A DNA stretch of 64,000 nucleotides, taken from assembly GCA_028023455.1 (NCBI GenBank), contig JAQFVV010006246.1, positions 4,143,501 through 4,207,500 on the forward strand, written 5' to 3'. The position numbers were made by a program, and so were the translations under genes. The notes beneath the pieces are model-generated. The model was given only the letters and a program-made list of their open reading frames with translations, ran no database searches and had not been told where the DNA came from. The stretch comes from Epiperipatus broadwayi. Taxonomy: Eukaryota > Onychophora > Udeonychophora > Euonychophora > Peripatidae. Position 1 is the stretch's first letter, and each line of letters starts with the position of its first letter. Positions 11,896-24,975 of the stretch are shown here, one piece after another.

Positions 11896-13545
11896 TCATT
11901 TGTAGATTTTACTGCTATCAAAAGCATTGAGTAACTCAGCTACTCGTTCTACAGTATTATGATTAGTACCTATAAGAATCTGTTTGATATGATGGGGAAA
12001 ACTATGCCAAACTATATGTACAATCTGGCTTTCAGATAAGAGATCAGCAATCAAGGCTCGTAATCTGGCTATTAGCCATTGATAAAATGAAGTGAGTGTC
12101 TCTAAAGCAGTGGTCTTCAATCACCAGTCCATGGCCCAGTACCGGGCCATAGAAGTTTTTTGCTGGTCCGTGATAGACTGGCAAGAAAGTTTTAATAACA
12201 AAATAATAAGACTTTAAACTTTTAATTAATATAAACAATTTTTATTTATTTTTTCATCGCACTTTTACCTGATTAAAAAAAAATAAACAGAACAAAATCT
12301 AATCAGTCATACATAAATTAATTTGTTTTTCTAGTTATCACAGATGTTTATGAGGGGGGGGGGGGATAGAATTAAATTTTTTATTACTTTTCTAAAAAAA
12401 TTCAAAATTAAAAAAAAAAAAAAGTTTTTTACTATACAAACTCCATATATATATAATTTCATCTAAGGCTAAGCTGTTTACATCTTTAAGAAAATTTATC
12501 TATAGACTTCTGCTGGTCCATGAAACCTTATCCTTATTTTTGCTGGTCCGCAAAACCTTATCCTTATTTTTACGGTCTGCAGGTGTGAAAAGGTTGAAGC
12601 CACTGCTCTAAAGGTTTGCATTTCTCTTGGGAAATATGGTGTTTGATCCCTTCTTGACAATCTGCATGCCAGTAGAAATTTAACAGAGCCTGTTTAAACT
12701 AATTAAAGTTTACAAGCTTATTAAACAATAAATTCCACAATACTTGAAATGCACTTTACAGATGGCTACAAGCAACCATGATTTTAACCTCTTCAGTCAA
12801 ATTATTTCAATTAAAGTACCTTTCTAAGCTGTCGAGATACTCAGTTGAAGTTTTCCCTGCATACCCTGAAAAATTAATTTTTTAAGCATTGATTGACAAT
12901 ACTGGAGTCAAAACTATATAAATGAGCATCCTTATTAACATTTTTATAAATATTTTCAGTGTCATATTTGCAAAGTCTACCTTAGATAGGATTTTTTTCT
13001 TCTTTATATCTGCCTCTATCTTTATTAGTCACTTTGTGCATTTTAATTTGATTTTCAGCTTTTATTTGTATATTTTCAATTGCTTGAGTTGGGTAGCTGA
13101 TTTTTTCCATTGTGTGAATCAACCATAACCTATTCTTTGTTTTACCTCTTTGACTATCCTATGCTAATTGCTCAAATTTCTTGTCCTGCTCATTTTTATT
13201 CATTTGAACTTCAAGACTTATTTTACAACTTGTACTTTCTTACTCTACAAAGAAACTTTCTAATCCAATTATTATTTTTTCACTTAATTGTTTTATCTGT
13301 TTTTTATTCTTTCTGGTCTGACTTTCTATTTGCTTTTTAAGTCCTTTGTTTTGTTCTATTTGGATTTTCATCTTCCATTTAGCCCTTCAGATCTTCACTT
13401 TGTTTTTTAATTTTTTTTTGTTTTGAATTTTAAGATCTTTTAATTCTATGAACATGTTTTCATGTTTTATTTTATTTCGTGAACATGAATATGTTCATAA
13501 ACTCTCATTTTCCTGAGATTCCATTTTCACTTTAGATTGGGTAAT
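11896..13545 (-). pseudogene. Gypsy gag remnant interrupted by a hAT element
   Basis: From about 13545 leftwards on the minus strand one frame runs MITQSKVKMESQENESL, then a Lys/Glu/Gln-rich coiled-coil region with only scattered stops, to a capsid-like segment (for example NRLWLIHTMEK near 13110, then SLERYF). The frame resumes after the hAT insertion at 12108-12605 with SFYQWLIARLRALIADLL. Keeping mostly one frame for over 1 kb in AT-rich DNA shows it was coding. Stops are present, so it is not functional. Confidence 0.6.
12108..12605. mobile_element. Non-autonomous hAT element in gypsy gag
   Basis: A 498-bp element with terminal inverted repeats beginning CAGTGG and ending CCACTG. It is flanked by perfect 8-bp duplications CTCTAAAG (12100-12107 and 12606-12613). 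Eight-bp duplications and CAGTG-type ends are diagnostic of hAT elements. No transposase is encoded. Internal copies of TTTGCTGGTCCG and runs of G (12353-12364) and A are visible. Confidence 0.9.
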
Positions 13546-13863
13546 CATGAATAAAAATTATAATAAAATTAGCTGCTAACTTTCTATAACAATTTAAAAA
13601 CATATAAAACTAATATTTTTATTTATTTGACAACTAGAATACCCAACGCCTTTCCATCATCATTACAATGTATTTTAGTTTTAATGCCTTATTTCATCGG
13701 CCTATTATTATCTCAAACAATCTATTTTTATTACTATCACTTTTTAAAGACACGTGAGTTTACTGATTGACTTTTATTTTTTTCTTTACAACAAAAATAA
13801 ATTCTCATATTTCTCATTTGACCACATATTTTATATCCTATATTTCAAGGGATAATTTATTTA

Positions 13864-14113
13864 ACAATCCAAAACAAAGCAAAACTCTCCATATAGTAGT
13901 GCCATCTTGTGTTAACAAGAGCAATCAATGGATGCCAGAAGGCTTGTGCATAAAATCCCTATCTAGTGCCTACTCATCCAGTGCCTTCTGGCATCCATTG
14001 ATTGCTCTTGTTAGCACAAGATGGCACTACTATATGGAGAGTTTTTCTTTGTTTTGGATTGTTTAATAATAATTATTGTGCTAGTTTGAGATAGTGATCA
14101 TGTGATGTTTAGT
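13864..14113. mobile_element. R1 hairpin element, copy 1
   Basis: A 250-bp element flanked by perfect 13-bp duplications gataatttattta (13851-13863 and 14114-14126). Long inverted arms (about 13864-13945 and 13983-14066) share GGATGCCAGAAGGC and CTCTCCATATAGTAGTGCCA. One side then carries an extra ~47-nt tail ending GATCATGTGATGTTTAGT. No coding capacity. Confidence 0.85.
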
Positions 14114-14126
14114 GATAATTTATTTA

Positions 14127-15239
14127 TTTTCAAATGCTAATAAAATATTTTAAAACTAAACTGGGTTCAATCCTTTTGTTTGATCGAGATTATTCGGACC
14201 AGACCCTCAAATATAGTGTTATTCATCCTTTTAACAATAATAATTGATAATAAAAAATACAATAACAAACAATATTCACAAATTAATTTTAGTTGAGGTA
14301 AATTATAAAATCTAATGGGTGAACTGTATACATGGTGGAATGATTACACAAGTTTTATTTTTAATTGACTAATTTATAATAGTCATGGATAACTATTAGA
14401 CTAAACACACATTAAAAGCAAATCTTTATGCAGATTCAATCATGTTTCCTGATCGTTACTCCCTCCACATTAATAGTATTATTAAATAATAAATTAAATA
14501 ATTTACTTAGAATTCAGATGAAAAATAAACAAGCAACACAAATGATTAACAATACAAATAATTTTAATTAGCAAACAGAATGAGAATAATATTTAAAAAA
14601 AATGTATTTACATCTAAATATTGTATGAAGAGGATTTGTGATAGAAAAAATCTTTGCTAATTCATAATAACTCTTAGAAAAAAAGTTTATATTAAGTTCA
14701 TTCAATTACATATTTATGTCTCCGTGAACTCATATTTCATTAGCTTTTGAGTGTAGATATATAGCCTTCAAAATCATTATTTTAAATGTCTGCAAACAAT
14801 ATTAACATTTTAACTTCTTGTGATTTGTTTCAATAATAGTTTATTCACAAGTTGTTTTTTCTATTATTAAGAGTATCAAAACTACATAGATTTATAAATC
14901 AATTCATAGAAGAATATTTCCATTTAACTATTAATTAGTGGGCAAGTTTTCTTATATCAAGTGTCATAAAGTAATTAATAGACCAGTAGAATCTAAGTTA
15001 ATTTTTAAAGCATTTCTTTGTTTACCGTTTTATAATCAGCTACCCTATTGGAAATGTTCAGGTAAAACATTCTGAAATTTTTTACCCCCAAAACTGCATT
15101 GAGAACTTAAAAACAATCATTTAAGTTTTCTTAACTTTATTCTTATAAATGACACAACCAAGAAGCGATGATTTCTTTTTTTTTTCTGTTTAAAGCAGGT
15201 GATCCAAGAGTTGCCAATTGATTCCCATAGCAACTCGGT
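14127..15239. other. AT-rich DNA, no gene seen
   Basis: No supported gene or repeat recognised in this stretch. Confidence 0.5.
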
Positions 15240-15452
15240 ATTATTAATAGTTGCTATATCTGAGCACTTATAGCATATGATGTGTAGAGATGGTAATCTG
15301 GACCAACTGATGATTGCTGGTTTAGTATGAAATACGTATATTGGTGATTATTTCTCTTTTCAACATATATGTGTTCAAGTGTATCAGTGTTATGAGATAG
15401 TGTGGAGAGTGGTGGGTCGTATGAAAGTCTGTGCTCATATACCCTATATATT
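15240..15452 (-). repeat. R2 repeat, partial copy
   Basis: Contains the R2 blocks GTAATCTGGACCAACTGATG, ATTGCTGGTTTAG, ATATTGGTGATTATTT and GAAAGTCTGTGCTCATATA, in the same order and orientation as 34440-34630. Confidence 0.8.
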
Positions 15453-16929
15453 AAATAAAGAATTTAATAAAATTTTCATTTTTACAATTATTATTATTAA
15501 ATAAATTACTTTATTATTTATTTACTTACCTCACTTTTATACATTTTAGAATATATAATTTAAAAATGCACATAAGTTTATCAAAAAAGTTATGCATTCA
15601 AACTCAGTCTTGGAGATTACAATATATTGCAATTGTGATAATAATATGTTGAACTATTTCCATCATTTATCATTAAACGGGGAATATCTAGAAAATATTA
15701 AACGTTTAAAATAACACACAAAGTACAGTACTAAACGTCGTTTGTATTTGGAAAAATTAAAATAAGTTTAAAATTTTCTGGCCATTCAACATTTAATGAG
15801 AGATGATGGAAATATAAGAACATATTATCACATCTAAAATATCATTAACATAAACCTTGCGAAAAACAATATACATTATAATGTTTATTAATATAGAAGC
15901 TCCAAAAAATAGCCTGCCTGTTGCATATAACCAAATTGTAACAAACTAAGAATAACCAAATGATGATTAACAAAATTTTAGCTTAACTAATATGCAAATA
16001 AATTTATTAATGTAACAAAATATGCATGTGTTTTAAAGGTCCATAGTAATGTAAATGTGTATTATTGTTATCTCAAGATTACAAAAAATAAATGTTACTG
16101 AGTAATGTATAGAAGAATAAATAAATCTAATATTAATTATATGGCTAGTGGATTCTATCCAGATTTTAAAATATAGAAAAATCAGATTTGATGTTGTCTT
16201 ACAGTTTTGATAAAATATTAATAATTATGATAAACTTCAATCAATATACCTGAAAGAGTATTTATTGTATCCAACCTATGTCTTATAATAACTAAGCTTT
16301 AACATTTTAAAAAATAAATGGAAATAATAGTGACTAATATTAATAATGTTACCTTCTAGAAAATATGTGTATATTTGAATAAAATATAGGAATATCATAC
16401 AACCATAGATTACAAATAGTTTATTTACAAATTAATAATAGTAGTTGAAAGTTATTAATGAATAACGAAGAATCAGATATTTTCTTGGAGTTGGCATGTA
16501 AAATTTTAATGTTTAATATACTATTTATTATAATGTGTGTGTCTCTATATATGTGGTTAGATGAGTCATATATTAAAAGATTGTTTGCCATAGCATCGAA
16601 ATTAGTTTTAAATAATACTTATTTCTTATATAATATGTTATGTTTTATTTGATCTCTATTCACCCTTTATATCATGAGTTTTTCAAAACATGTGGCTTGT
16701 ACTATATAAGATAGTATATTATTTCATGGTATCATAATAAATATATTTACCCTTTACATGTGAAGTCAACAGAGATATACATAGCATTACAACACATGCC
16801 TAATACAATCTAAAATATAAACTACCAGAAGGCTTCCTTTACTGAACAATAAGAAAATACAATACTATTATGAGCTTGCATACATAGCAGTACAATAAAT
16901 AAAATCATCAGGAGCATAATTTCCTTCTT
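15453..16929. other. AT-rich DNA, no gene seen
   Basis: Only short random-looking frames; nothing recognised. Confidence 0.5.
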
Positions 16930-17040
16930 GCATTGGTGGTCAAGAGGTCAGCCGACTGCCTTGCACTTGCAGGCACTTGCAGGTAGTTGCCCGGGTTGCG
17001 GGTTCGCGTCCCGGCCAATGCTATGACACTTTTAAAAAAA
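16930..17040 (+). mobile_element. tRNA-derived SINE
   Basis: A tRNA-like head begins GCATTGG and pairs with CCAATGC about 85 nt later, like a 7-bp acceptor stem. TGGTCAAGAGG fits a pol III A box and GGGTTCGCGTCCC a B box. The tail ATGCTATGACAC is shared with the SINEs at 52.6, 58.7 and 62.8 kb, and an A-run follows. The tRNA body is too irregular and the tail too SINE-like for a functional tRNA gene. No clear target duplication. Confidence 0.75.
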
Positions 17041-18214
17041 GTGACTGTATGAAATAAAATACAAGAAACTCATTGCTATGGATTCCAAAATAATTTTATT
17101 TAAAACTTCAAATACCCATGTATGCATATAATTATAAAGTATAAGTACAAACAGTATTACTTTAATGCTTTCAAAATAACAGAATAATAATAAGTTTAAC
17201 TCTCTTAAATGATAATATCTCAATGCAATATAGACTGGAATTATTATCACAAAAATCAATAAAACAGTGCTATTTAAAACAAAATCATCATAAATACTAA
17301 ATTTAACTACAAATTTTAAACAAACAACCCTACTCTGAAATAAATATGTACTCATTAAATATAATTATGTACTTCAACAGTAAATACCTATATTTTATGA
17401 TTTTCTATTCTTTAAATAGCTGTCATTGTGAGGATTTAATTTTATTAATAACAATAGAATGAATAATAATAAAATATAATAAATCAATCTCAGAAATTAA
17501 AGTATTCTTTCCATGAAAATGAAATTTCAATGTTTGTATTTATCCAAAAATTTGTCAAGATGGAAAAATTACTATAATCTTTTGAAACTTCTATATATAA
17601 AATCAAAAGAATAATGCAACTTATTTCAAAATAAATCGTTTGTATGATGTAATAATTTATCTCTTAAAAAGATAAATCCATTAGTGCAATAGTTGGTGCA
17701 ATAAGCAATATTCAAACAAAGTGTTTTTTTCCATTTAGTAAATATAGTATGAAATAGCAGCATTTCTCAAGGCAATTTTAACAGGCTTTGATGTTCTATT
17801 AGAAAACTGGTTAATTCCATTAATTTGTTGCAACTATATCTTTAAAATATATTAAGAATACAGGTGTTCAGATAATATATTATCTCTAAGGAATTATTTT
17901 CTACTTTTAGTACAGAAATTATCTATTGAATAATGTCCCTTCACATAATTTAACATATTTACAATTTTAATAAAACATTTCGATTCCATTTATTTGCGTG
18001 TTTTTTTTTGTTCTGATATTTTCAGTTGTTGTTTGTTTATGTTGACAATCTTAGAATATACATTTGCTCAAGAACAAATAATTTGTAAAACTCTCCAGCT
18101 CTCCATGTTAAAATGACAACAAACCAATACGGTTGTTTTAAATATTTGCAGTTAAGATTAAATAAGCAAATAGATGACAGATAAAGAATATTGATTTAGC
18201 TAATGCATTTTTAT
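17041..18214. other. AT-rich DNA, no gene seen
   Basis: A 107-codon minus-strand frame (17032-17355) is hydrophobic and AT-driven. I see no sign that it is a gene. Confidence 0.45.
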
Positions 18215-18394
18215 TTATAGGTTTCTATTGACTTCACCAATTAAATCATTATCATTTAGACAGCGCAAATAGTTATAATTCCAATCAAATCTATCAAACT
18301 CTTTTGTCTTTGATGTCAGGATTTCCATAATTAGATTGTCACACAAATAATCATGTATATGAATAAAGTTCTTGGAAAGAAGTTGTAGCATTCC
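18215..18394 (-). CDS. Probable terminal coding exon of a host gene
   Basis: On the minus strand TTTTATTGCAG (a good splice acceptor) precedes an open frame of 59 codons ending in a stop, and AATAAA follows within a few bases. Only one of the three phases (0) is open. The product has balanced, protein-like composition, including FIHIHDYLCDNLIMEILTSK and KEFDRFDWNYNYLRCL, with little bias toward Asn/Lys/Ile runs. I do not recognise a family. It could be the end of the gene whose exons lie at 40-50 kb or of a separate gene. Acceptor, frame and poly(A) signal are seen; expression is inference. Confidence 0.5.
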   Translation of the reverse strand, partial: GMLQLLSKNFIHIHDYLCDNLIMEILTSKTKEFDRFDWNYNYLRCLNDNDLIGEVNRNL

Positions 18395-18625
18395 CTGCAA
18401 TAAAATTATTTTAAAATTACAACTAATATTTTAACAATCATTAAAAATAAAGTATTACACATTTCAACAAAATTTAAATATTCAGGTTCATTAAAATAAA
18501 TCATTTTTATTTATTTATTTATTTGTTCTCACAATAACTAATATTTTATTTTAAAATTAAAATAATAACTAAGTAGATATGATAAGCATAGAATATATAT
18601 ATAATATCAAGTGCTATAAATATAA

Positions 18626-18888
18626 TAAACAAAATACACTAAAATTAAAAATGCCTATATAAAATTTAAAAAACAATTTCTTTGCTACAGCCAGCTTACA
18701 GCTTCTTTTGCCATCTTGAATAGCAATACAATGTTAATATTGAAATCTCATTAGATTTCAATATTAACGTTGTATTGCTACTCAAGTGGAGGAAGAAGCT
18801 CTAAGCTCGCTATAGCAAAGAAATTATTTGTTTACATTTTATATAGGCATTTTTAGTTTTGTAGAGTTAATCTAGTGTATTTTGTTTA
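18626..18888. mobile_element. Foldback (hairpin) MITE
   Basis: An almost complete inverted repeat centred near 18752: AAACAAAATACACT at the left edge mirrors AGTGTATTTTGTTT at the right. AATGCCTATATAAA, TTTCTTTGCTA and the central GCAATACAA..TTAATATTGAAATCT are also mirrored. About 263 bp, with essentially no spacer. No coding potential and no certain target duplication. Confidence 0.85.
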
Positions 18889-21149
18889 ATATATATATGT
18901 GTGTACACACACATACACATTCAACCATTAATTTAAAGTTATATTGACTATTACAGGTCATTTGAATATAATGCATAAACTAATATGTTTATTGCTTTAA
19001 ACCATTCATTCCACATTTGAAATATGTGTTTTTATATCATATCATTCTTTTTTTAAACTTAATTTAATGTGTGTTTCATTAAAATTAATGCTATATTACT
19101 TTATTATGATTTACAAAACTTGATACAAAAATTATAACATACGAGATGACATATTGGAATTGTGAATATCGTTTTATAAGGAATAAAACTTAAATAATAA
19201 TATCTTTATAAACAAATAAAAATTTTAAGTTATATTTATTATTGCATTTTAGAATAAATATTATATGTTACAACATATAAGTATAATATTTAAACAGCAT
19301 TGAACTGTTGCACATGCGTTTTGGATTTTAAATATAAAATGAATGAATACTAACACTTCAACCACATGATAAAGTCTTTGGAAAAGATAGAATTACTTTT
19401 ACATGCTTGAATGAATGACGCTGGTGAAATAATTCAATGCTGTTTAAATATTATAGTTTATAAAAAACATCGCGCTATATAAAATAATTGACTTATTTAC
19501 AAACATATAAGTATACAAATATATATACACATTTATAAGTTGCACTTTAATAGAATATGTATACAGTACTTTGAAATAACAATTTTGATATATAATTTCT
19601 ATAAACAGTATAATGAAAAATAAATTTAAAAAATAAATAATAATATCTAGCAACAGTTTTAGAAACAACAAAAAAATGAGAACTCAAAAATGATCTATTA
19701 TTAATAATTATTAATTATTAAAAGTATTTTGCGACATGACAGACTCTTGGCAACCAATATGGTGTATGTGTGGGTATATGTAATGATAATAATTGTATAC
19801 CATAACATTACATTAGAATATTTTGAAAAAGATAATGCAAAATAAATATTTGTATGCTTTTCCCCTTGACTACAAATAAATTTATTACTTTTATTATGGA
19901 GATATTCCCAAAAGATTTGGGGAAAATATTTAAAATGTTCTATGTAAATTTCAGAAAAATTAGAATGAGAGACTTTTTTTCTCTAGAGACATTCGTTCTT
20001 CTTCTTTTCTGTCTCTTTCCTATTATTTCTGCTAAAAAGTAAGAAGATGGAAAGCAAAATAGCTTTGCTTTTAAATTATTCTTTTTTGACATGAAGAAGA
20101 TTTAAGTTTAAATTATTGTATAAATTTTGAAAGGAAGGAAAGTTCATTGTATAATGGTTTTCAAAAAGAACAATGAAGTACTAAATTAAAAGTAAGATGC
20201 TCATTAGCTTCATTCCAGTACAATTGTTGAATCATCAATTCCTCTTTCATTCTTGTTACCATATTAATAGAGTATGAAACTGCAATAATAAATCACTAAA
20301 GGAAGAATATTACTTTGAAATATTGAAGAAAAGCATAATGATATAAACACCTTGATTGCTTATTGAAAAGAATTACTTCAAAAGGTTGATGAGAAAGAAA
20401 GTTTTCTTTTTCAGACTTACAGTAAGGTAATTTGAAATTCTGAAACTATAACTTTTATTATTGAAATTAAAATTTTTGAATAAGTGAAGAAAAGACATTT
20501 GCAAAATTGTAATGTATTCTGAAAGAATAGAAAATATTTTTGAATTACTTTGAAATATTATTATTTTCTTTATTCATTTACAAATAATAGAAAATTATTA
20601 TTGATATTCAAATTCATTATCCTAATATGTGATAGTTAAATAATAAACTTTTTGAAATTATTTATGAAAAGCTACATAATACTTGAAACTAAGTTATTTA
20701 TATCTTTGAAATAACATCAGGAAACAGACTATAATCCTTTATTTTATTCATCAATTATGTTCTTATATTTTTCATTAATAAATTATTCTTTATTTATAAA
20801 ATTTATTACTTACTATTTCACACATACAGTATTTTGTTATTACTGATAAATAAATGGTATACAAATATATACTTATAAAATAAAGTAATAAAAATACACA
20901 TAACCCATAGAATAAAATCCCCCATAGCTCTGAGAACATGCTTTTCTGTAATTATGACTGGAATGTACAGTCTCTAAATACACAAATATTTAGAGTAAGA
21001 ATAAATGCTAAACTCAAAATTATTATTTCTGCTACATAAATTATATTTAGCTATAGTTAGTCATATTTCAGCAAAAAGTTACCATTGCAATATATATATT
21101 TAAAGCATAAAAGTAGAAATGAAAACAGACAAAATTAAGTATTTATAGA
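18889..21149. other. AT-rich DNA, traces of an R3-type repeat
   Basis: No gene recognised. Around 19300-19420 the blocks GCACATGCGT and CCACATGATAAAGTCTTTG weakly match the R3 foldback at 39.4-40.0 kb. (AT)n and (GT)n tracts occur at 18887-18925. Confidence 0.4.
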
Positions 21150-22000
21150 ATGAAGAATAATATTAAAAAAATTGATTTAGTAATGATGATTAAAAGTTTT
21201 GGAAATACTGCATATAATTTAAAATCAAATAGAATCAGAACAAGAACAAAAATTGGCAACCTTAGATATTTTTGTGACAAGACTCCTCATAATAAAATTA
21301 AAAATACGGTTTGCAGAAAATCCACACATAAAGGATGATACTTTATTATACATCCAATCACACCAGAAACATAAACATGGAGTTATATTACCACTATGGA
21401 ACAGAGCAAAAGATGTTTGTTCATAATCTAGTGATTTGGAAAAAGAAAATATCTATATACAACAAACTCTCATAAATAATGATTATATACAGCTTTCATT
21501 AAGAAGACTTAAAAAGATGACAAAAAACAGTTATTGGTACTGTAGTATATCCATACATACCATGAATAAAAGACAAATTAAAGAAAATCTGCAATCAATA
21601 TAACATAAGAATAGCTTTCCAAAGCCATACATACTGTGAGGAATTCTAACATCTACAAAATACCATGTGAATGTGAAAGGATATATATTGATGAGACTAA
21701 TCACTTCATTACAAAAACATTGAAAAAGTACAAACTAATAATTAAAAAAAAAGAAAACAAATGTGTCCAAAATAGCAAGCCATGTATGTATCAATGAACA
21801 GATGATTGCTTGGGAAAGTGCAAAATTATTAGATAGAGAGAAAAAATGCAAAAAGAAAATTCAAAAATGCTGGTGACATGTCAATGAGAAATAATCCCAT
21901 AAGTCAATCTAGTGTGATAATACATAATGTCTGGAAACCACTAATTAATTTGCTCTTAGGAAAAAGTGGGGAAATCAGGAGCAACCTCATAGATAAGTAT
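21150..22000 (+). pseudogene. Penelope-like element remnant, 3' coding part
   Basis: In shifting plus-strand frames the region reads like the C-terminus of a PLE: NSYWYCSISIHT; then a GIY-YIG nuclease start, IYKIPCECERIYIDET; then EQMIAWESAKLLDREKKCKK, which fits the usual GIY-YIG tail with its conserved Glu region; and near the end VIIHNVWKPLI. Frameshifts and stops are frequent, so this is an old fragment from a lineage different from the young copy at 48-50 kb. The RT part is not recognised. Confidence 0.6.
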
Positions 22001-22967
22001 ATGAAATTTCTGCTGACTATTGCTTTGGCAGAATGACTCACTTGATTAGAGAATTACACTAAAATTCAAGAATCTAAAAGTCCAGATTTAATTCCCATGC
22101 TAGTGCTATTATTTATCAAGGGAACACTTGAAGGAGAAATAATGCCATTTGAAACATTGTATATATATTAACTTCTGTACTATTACCAACAGCTGAATAT
22201 ATTTGGAAAATTTAAATAAAGTTAAAAGAATTTCTAAAGACATTCAATATTTAATACTAGATGATGTGAATAATCCAACATATAGATGCAATTAAAACAC
22301 CATTATCACAAATCATCAGGAAAACACATTGAACTTCCCTCCTTCTAGCAGTTTTAAATATTAAAAGTCCCAAATTAATTCAATGATCAACCAAAGAGTC
22401 AATGAGGAGCCAAATTTTGAATATAAAATGTAACTATAAATTTCAATAATGAAATAATTGTTGTAATTATCTATTATTCATGTAATCAAGCTTACCTTAG
22501 ATAATGAGAATTCCATATAAGTGTTCACATTAAATAGCTATAAATATCAATAAAGGAAAATAAACACAGATTTTAAGAAAACATATTATTAAACATATCA
22601 ATTAATAACAAAAGAAATATATAAATAAATGCTAGCAAAAGCTCTTATTTTTATAAAACATGAATTATAAACCTTCCAATGTGTAAATTACATAATTATG
22701 GATGTTTTTGAAGTAGTATAATATGAAACATGATGTCATGTAATATGTAAGTATTAACATATCAAATGTGTCAATTCTTAACTATAAAGCAATTAAAAAT
22801 AGCTTAATATAATTACTATGACTGATTGAAATTCATGTTTTTTTGACTAGATTATTTCAGGCAGCACTCTATATAAGAAATGAGGACAAGAGAAAAGATG
22901 GTGATCTTTGCTCTATAAGCAAAAAATAAAAATATTGTTTATCTTTTGGCTTGACAACATTTCATCT
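22001..22967. other. AT-rich DNA, no gene seen
   Basis: Possibly the 3' untranslated part of the preceding PLE remnant, followed by unassigned sequence. Confidence 0.4.
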
Positions 22968-23217
22968 AAACATCACATGATCACTATTTCTTATGCTTGC
23001 TCTTATCTGTTATTAAAACAGGCAAAACTCTCTATATGTATTGCCACTCAGTGCAAGCCAGAGTAATCAATAGATGCAGGCCACAAGCCAGAAACTGGTC
23101 TGGGGATATAGGATGAGTAGGCACTAGATGGGGATTTTATGCACAAACTTTTTTTTTTTTGATTATTTTGGCTTGCACTAAGTGGCAATACATATAGAGA
23201 GTTTTGCTTGTTTTAAT
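22968..23217. mobile_element. R1 hairpin element, copy 2
   Basis: Begins AAACATCACATGATCAC (the one-sided tail) and ends GTTTTGCTTGTTTT. Inverted arms share AACTCTCTATATGTATTGCC. Flanked by atttcatct on both sides (22959-22967 and 23218-23226); the match extends to about 13 bp if two mismatches are allowed. Orientation is opposite to copy 1. A T-run (23151-23160) lies between the arms. Confidence 0.8.
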
Positions 23218-23226
23218 ATTTCATCT

Positions 23227-24535
23227 ACTTAATAATTACTTATATGAGAAATAATCTCAAAGAGTTAAGTATTAACATGTATATTTTATTATTCTAGTTT
23301 TTATATAAAATAATTCTAAATAAACTTATTTAATACATTTTATCTGCTTCTTTATTTTCTTTTATTATTACTCATAAATAAAATATCATTATGCATATTC
23401 ATAGAATAACAATGTTTAAATTTGTTTTGGAGATTCATTAAGTTAGTATGATAAATTTAAAGTTTGTATATTTTATCATTTATGTTTCTTACTCTTAATA
23501 TTCAAATGAATACTTCAATTGGTTCTACCAAAAAAACATTTTTTTTTCTCATTCTTTATTATTTAATTAACTAATATAAAGACCTTTATTGTTAACATTT
23601 TCTGTACATTAATGTACAACGTAAAACAACGCTACAATAAGACTAATATATATATAAGTGAATGGTTTATTGCTAAGGAGTTCATAAGAAGTTCAAGCAC
23701 TAGAACTAAAACAGTGAAACTACAATTCACGAACTTTGAACCCAGAGTTTACCCCCTCTACCATTACATTAAATTATGTAGAGCAAAAATATTCCTTTTT
23801 TTCGACAGCTTTGTTTTATTTTTCTGGTATTGTGAACATTAGTTAATCTAAACCGAAATTAAAATATATACTTTTTAAAACTTTATGTGTAATTACTTAT
23901 CTTACTTTCTTAATAAAGTAATAAATTCACTTCGAACTTTCTGAATTAATTAATAATCGTGTATATTTTTATTCCTTTCATATACTCAGTAATTCTAAAG
24001 TCAAACTTATAACCCTAAAAAATTACACTTATTTTAGAAAATAATATATTATTGCAACAGAATATTTAGATATGATTGATTAAGTGTGGAGCATTGAAGA
24101 CATCAAAACAATCGTTTATATTAATGTTTATTTGTGTTTGTTGAATATTTTCTGATTGGTCATCATTTACTTAGCTTTTTATTAAATTACAGTTGCGTTA
24201 TATGGTTCAACAATGATAGACCTGTGGATTCTGAAACTCAAGATTCATCAATCATAGCTCCAACTCTATCATTCTAATGTATGAATTTCTTATGAATTCC
24301 TGACAATAATATCAATTATTTACTTAAATTCAAGCAACTGTTATGGGCAAGTAATTAATGTTTTTTTATCAAAATATTTAATTGAAATTATAAAAAAAAA
24401 AAAAAGCTAAAAATTCTTTTATTTTATTTTTGAGAATTTAATTATGTGTTGAAAATTATATTAAATGCTAAAATAAAAGTATTTAATAAAAAATGTTATT
24501 TATTTGTTGTGGTAAAGAATCAATATTATGTTCAA
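23227..24535. other. AT-rich DNA, no gene seen
   Basis: A 76-codon plus-strand frame (23612-23842) lies in slightly GC-richer sequence, but no domain or splice structure supports it. Confidence 0.4.
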
Positions 24536-24975
24536 TATATATATAAGGGACTCAAACTCAGACTTTCACATTATCCTCAACTCTCCATGCCATTCCATAT
24601 TACTGACCTACCTGATCATACACATGTTGAAGAGATAAATAATCACCAATATAAGTATTTCACACTAAACCAACACTCATCAATTGGTCCAGATTACCAT
24701 CTCCATACATATATACAATCAGTGCTCAGCTTTATATTAAGATAGCCAGTCTTCAGCATTTAATGGACAGGTTTCAAATTACTCCAATCCACAACCCTTC
24801 AGCCATCCTTTTCATTAAAAATCTGATGATGGGATGTTCAAAGCCCCCATGAGTGCCAAGATTGTCACACTACCCATGTTGACATTAGTCATTCTGACCC
24901 CTCATGTACTGAAAAATAATCCATTTTACATACATATGCAAGGGATGGGCAGACCTTTAACACACTCTGTTTCAA
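24536..24975 (+). repeat. R2 repeat, single copy
   Basis: Starts ATATATAAGGGACTCAAACT and contains GGTCCAGATTACCATCTCC, CAATCAGTGCTCAGCTT, ATTTAATGGACAGG, CTCCAATCCACAACCC, CCCCTCATGTACTG and GGGATGGGCAGACCTTTAAC, in the same order as in the arrays at 25.4-26.7 and 33.3-34.7 kb. Confidence 0.85.

Noticed and set aside
16930-17040. Functional tRNA gene
   Set aside because: The acceptor-like stem is present, but the arms do not fold cleanly and the tail is shared with SINEs.
23612-23842. 76-codon plus-strand frame as a host exon
   Set aside because: No good acceptor or donor and no recognisable motif.
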